From: Streptomyces sp. DI166
GTDB taxonomy: Bacteria; Actinomycetota; Actinomycetes; Streptomycetales; Streptomycetaceae
NCBI RefSeq assembly: GCF_900091315.1
Contig: NZ_FLSP01000013.1
Span: 1-64,000, forward strand
Direction: 5' to 3'
DNA length: 64,000 bases
Of this stretch, positions 62,008 through 64,000 are shown in pieces (position 1 is the stretch's first letter; each line of letters starts with the position of its first letter). Under the pieces are notes generated by a model. That model saw only the letters and a list, made by a program, of their open reading frames with translations, was not told the DNA's origin and searched no databases. Position numbers and translations under genes: made by a program.

Positions 62008-63077
62008 GTGCTGTCGGCCAACCGCACGGTCCGTTCAGCCAGTTCGGTGATGCTCACCCCGTCGAAGCCGAACACCGCGCTGCGCACCGTGTCCTCCAGC
62101 GGGTCCCGCCACTGCGCGGGGATCGCCTCCGCCCCGGTCAGTACCCCCGCCACGGAACCGGCGGTCGCCCCGTTCGAGTCGGTGTCCAGGCCGCCGCGGA
62201 CGGTGAGCGTGATGGTGCGGGTGAAGTCGCCGTCGCCGTACAGCAGCCCCGCGGTCAGCACCGCCGCGTTCGGGACGGTGTGGATCCAGCCCAGGCCCGC
62301 GGTCTCCTCGGAGACGGTGGCGAGGGTCTCCTCCCAGGGCAGCCGGGCGTCGTGCAGGGACAGCACCCGGCGCACGGTACGGGAGAGCCTGCTGGAGGCC
62401 GGGATCACGGCCAGCGCCTCGGTGAGCGCGTGCCGCAGGGTCGGCGCGGTGAACGCCGCCGCGATCAGCGCCGCCGCCCACATCGCGCCGTACACGCCGT
62501 TCCCGGTGTGCGACAGTACCGCGTCGCGGCGGGCCAGCGCGGCGGCCCGGCGCGGCTCGCCCGGGCAGGTCCAGCCGAAGATGTCGGCGCGGATCAGGGC
62601 GCCGATCCACTCCTGGTAGGGGTTGTCGAAGGTCGCCGTCAGCGGCGGCTTGAGCCCGTTGGCGAGGTTGCGGTACGCGGCGCGCTCGGCCGTGAAGGTC
62701 TGGCGGAACGGCAGTCTCAGCAGCCACAGGTCCCCGACCTGCTCGGTGCTGAAGTCGAAGCCGTGGGTCTCCAGCAGGTCCAGGCCCAGGATGGCGTAGT
62801 CGACGTCGTCGTCCCGGCAGCTGCCGTGGATCCGCCCGCGCACACAGCTGCGCCACTCGGGGCGCAGCTCGAAGGCGTCGTCGCTGTTGGTGGGCGGCTC
62901 GGGCAGATAGTCCGTGAGCGGCAGCGCGTCGGCGCGCCGCAGATAGCGGTCGATCCGGTCCCGCGTCCACAGGTCGCCCTGCTCGACCGGTTTGCCGAGC
63001 ATGTTCCCGGCAACCCGACCCAGCCAGCCCCCGAGAACACGGTCCTCGATCTCGGTCACGGTACCCACAGGGGTCAT
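62004..63077 (-). CDS. ADP-ribosylglycohydrolase family protein
   Basis: A 357-residue DraG/ARH-type hydrolase. The two metal-binding acidic sites are visible: CRDDDVDYAILGLDLLE and GGLDTDSNGATAGSVAGVL. The N-terminal IEDRVLGGWLGRVAGNMLGKPVE is the family start. It removes ADP-ribose from arginine, DNA or small molecules, though some members act on other N-glycosides. It is co-transcribed with the Nudix gene through a 4-nt overlap. It diverges from the glycerate kinase gene across 186 bp. Confidence 0.93.
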   Translation of the reverse strand: MTPVGTVTEIEDRVLGGWLGRVAGNMLGKPVEQGDLWTRDRIDRYLRRADALPLTDYLPEPPTNSDDAFELRPEWRSCVRGRIHGSCRDDDVDYAILGLDLLETHGFDFSTEQVGDLWLLRLPFRQTFTAERAAYRNLANGLKPPLTATFDNPYQEWIGALIRADIFGWTCPGEPRRAAALARRDAVLSHTGNGVYGAMWAAALIAAAFTAPTLRHALTEALAVIPASSRLSRTVRRVLSLHDARLPWEETLATVSEETAGLGWIHTVPNAAVLTAGLLYGDGDFTRTITLTVRGGLDTDSNGATAGSVAGVLTGAEAIPAQWRDPLEDTVRSAVFGFDGVSITELAERTVRLADST

Positions 63078-63263
63078 AGCTCCGGTGTACCTGATTCCGG
63101 GAGGTGGGGACAGCGGGGGAACGGCCCGGTTCCGGTGCCGTGCGCGGGCCGTCCACGGGGCGGGCGGGGCATGACGGCGGGGGTGTCCTCCGGATAGGGT
63201 CGCAGCGGCGCGACTGGCCTTGACGTGCGTGAGCGCGGGGCCCGGAGAGCAAGGGGATCACAG

Positions 63264-64000
63264 GTGACACAGCGCGTGCTCATCGCCGCGGACAAGTTCA
63301 AGGGCTCGCTGACGGCCGTGCAGGTCGCCGAGCGGGTCACGGCCGGACTGCGTCGGGTCGTGCCGGACGTCGAGGTCGAGGCGCTGCCCGTGGCCGACGG
63401 CGGGGACGGCACCGTGGACGCGGCGGTCGCGGCCGGATTCGAACGGCGTGAGGTCCGGGTCGCCGGGCCGCTCGGTGACGAGGTATCGGCGGCGTTCGCG
63501 CTGCGCGGCGACACCGCGGTCGTGGAGATGGCGGAGGCCAGCGGACTCCAGCGGCTCCCGGCGGGCGTCTTCGCGCCGCTCACGGCCTCCACGTACGGCT
63601 CCGGGGAACTGTTGCGCGCCGCGCTCGACGCGGGTGCGCGGACGATCGTGTTCGGGGTCGGGGGCAGCGCCACGACCGACGGCGGGGCCGGGATGCTGGC
63701 CGCGCTCGGGGCGCGGTTCCTGGACGCGGACGGGGAGCCGGTGGGGCCCGGTGGGGGCGGGCTGGCCGAGGTGGCCTCCGCCGACCTGTCGGGGCTGGAT
63801 CCGCGGCTGTCGTCCGTGGACCTGGTGCTCGCCAGTGACGTCGACAATCCGCTGACCGGGCCGAAGGGGGCTCCGGCGGTGTACGGGCCGCAGAAGGGGG
63901 CCTCGCCGGACGATGTGGCGGCGCTGGACGCCGCGCTCGTGCACTTCGCGAAGGTGCTGGAGGGGGCCGTCGGGGCCGCCGCGGCTTCGCACGCCGTTGC
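63264..64000 (+). CDS. Glycerate kinase, 3' end beyond the window
   Basis: The first 245 residues of a GlxK-type (GckA family) glycerate kinase: VLIAADKFKGSLTAVQVAE, VADGGDGTVDA, FGVGGSATTDGGAGMLAAL and ASDVDNPLTGPKGA. It phosphorylates D-glycerate, linking glyoxylate metabolism to glycolysis. It starts at GTG after AAGGGG. About a third of the gene is missing to the right. Confidence 0.94.
   Translation, partial: MTQRVLIAADKFKGSLTAVQVAERVTAGLRRVVPDVEVEALPVADGGDGTVDAAVAAGFERREVRVAGPLGDEVSAAFALRGDTAVVEMAEASGLQRLPAGVFAPLTASTYGSGELLRAALDAGARTIVFGVGGSATTDGGAGMLAALGARFLDADGEPVGPGGGGLAEVASADLSGLDPRLSSVDLVLASDVDNPLTGPKGAPAVYGPQKGASPDDVAALDAALVHFAKVLEGAVGAAAASHAV

Overview
The window is very GC-rich actinobacterial DNA and almost certainly comes from a Streptomyces. 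The evidence is strong third-position GC, a WhiB-like regulator, an F420-type luciferase-like oxidoreductase, several TetR, XRE and PucR regulators, and rare TTA leucine codons (the bldA signature) in only a handful of genes. Both ends are cut inside genes: a WhiB-like gene at the left edge and a glycerate kinase at the right edge. I saw no rRNA, tRNA or CRISPR array.

Region 1 (1-12.9 kb) is the most unusual. A WhiB-like gene and a type III polyketide synthase diverge at the left. To their right lies a long leftward gene set, here called the rSAM cluster: a SPASM-type radical SAM enzyme, a 53-residue peptide gene that looks like a RiPP precursor, a HemN-like radical SAM enzyme, an alpha/beta hydrolase, a SAM methyltransferase, a TrmO-like protein with a tautomerase-like N-terminal extension, an MFS exporter, an FAD monooxygenase and two related TetR regulators. 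Spacing is tight, with stop/start contacts. Two of these genes carry a TTA codon. A perfect 16-bp palindrome sits upstream of one TetR gene, and partial matches lie in the promoter region of the peptide operon and near whiB. I read this as a candidate, apparently uncharacterised, RiPP or peptide-modification cluster.

Region 2 (12.9-24.6 kb) is mostly housekeeping: an orphan polar amino acid ABC ATPase, a secreted CocE-type hydrolase, a membrane-anchored protein, a secreted gamma-glutamyltransferase, a ClpC-type ATPase, and a methionine aminopeptidase divergent from a small XRE regulator (both probably leaderless). It ends with a 669-residue protein holding an in-frame 72-bp tandem repeat.

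Region 3 (24.7-33.6 kb) is a reductive pyrimidine/hydantoin catabolism cluster: two nitrilase-family beta-ureidopropionase paralogues, an AGXT2-like aminotransferase, a PucR regulator, a dihydropyrimidinase, a luciferase-like oxidoreductase and an NCS1 permease. Together they could import pyrimidine or hydantoin, open the ring, remove the carbamoyl group and transaminate the beta-amino acid.

Region 4 (33.6-41.5 kb) holds a DUF3558-like exported protein, an AhpD-like protein, a two-component system, an alanine/glycine:cation symporter, an NhaA antiporter and a hypothetical protein.

Region 5 (41.5-52.8 kb) is a membrane-scaffold neighbourhood. A flotillin, a 1625-residue AAA+ ATPase and a 58-residue membrane protein form one operon. 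It meets a two-RCK-domain channel-like protein head-on (TTA at codon 3), followed by an NfeD-stomatin pair.

Region 6 (52.8-54.3 kb) is a lower-GC decay island with a peptidase-like fragment, one small intact gene and an IS701-type transposase remnant.

Region 7 (54.3-64 kb) contains an inositol-monophosphatase-family enzyme, a PYROXD2-like oxidoreductase overlapping a macrodomain protein, a membrane protein, an Ada-AlkA fusion with Ogt, and a Sir2 - Nudix - ADP-ribosylglycohydrolase group. This is a local concentration of alkylation-repair and ADP-ribose/NAD enzymes, followed by glycerate kinase.
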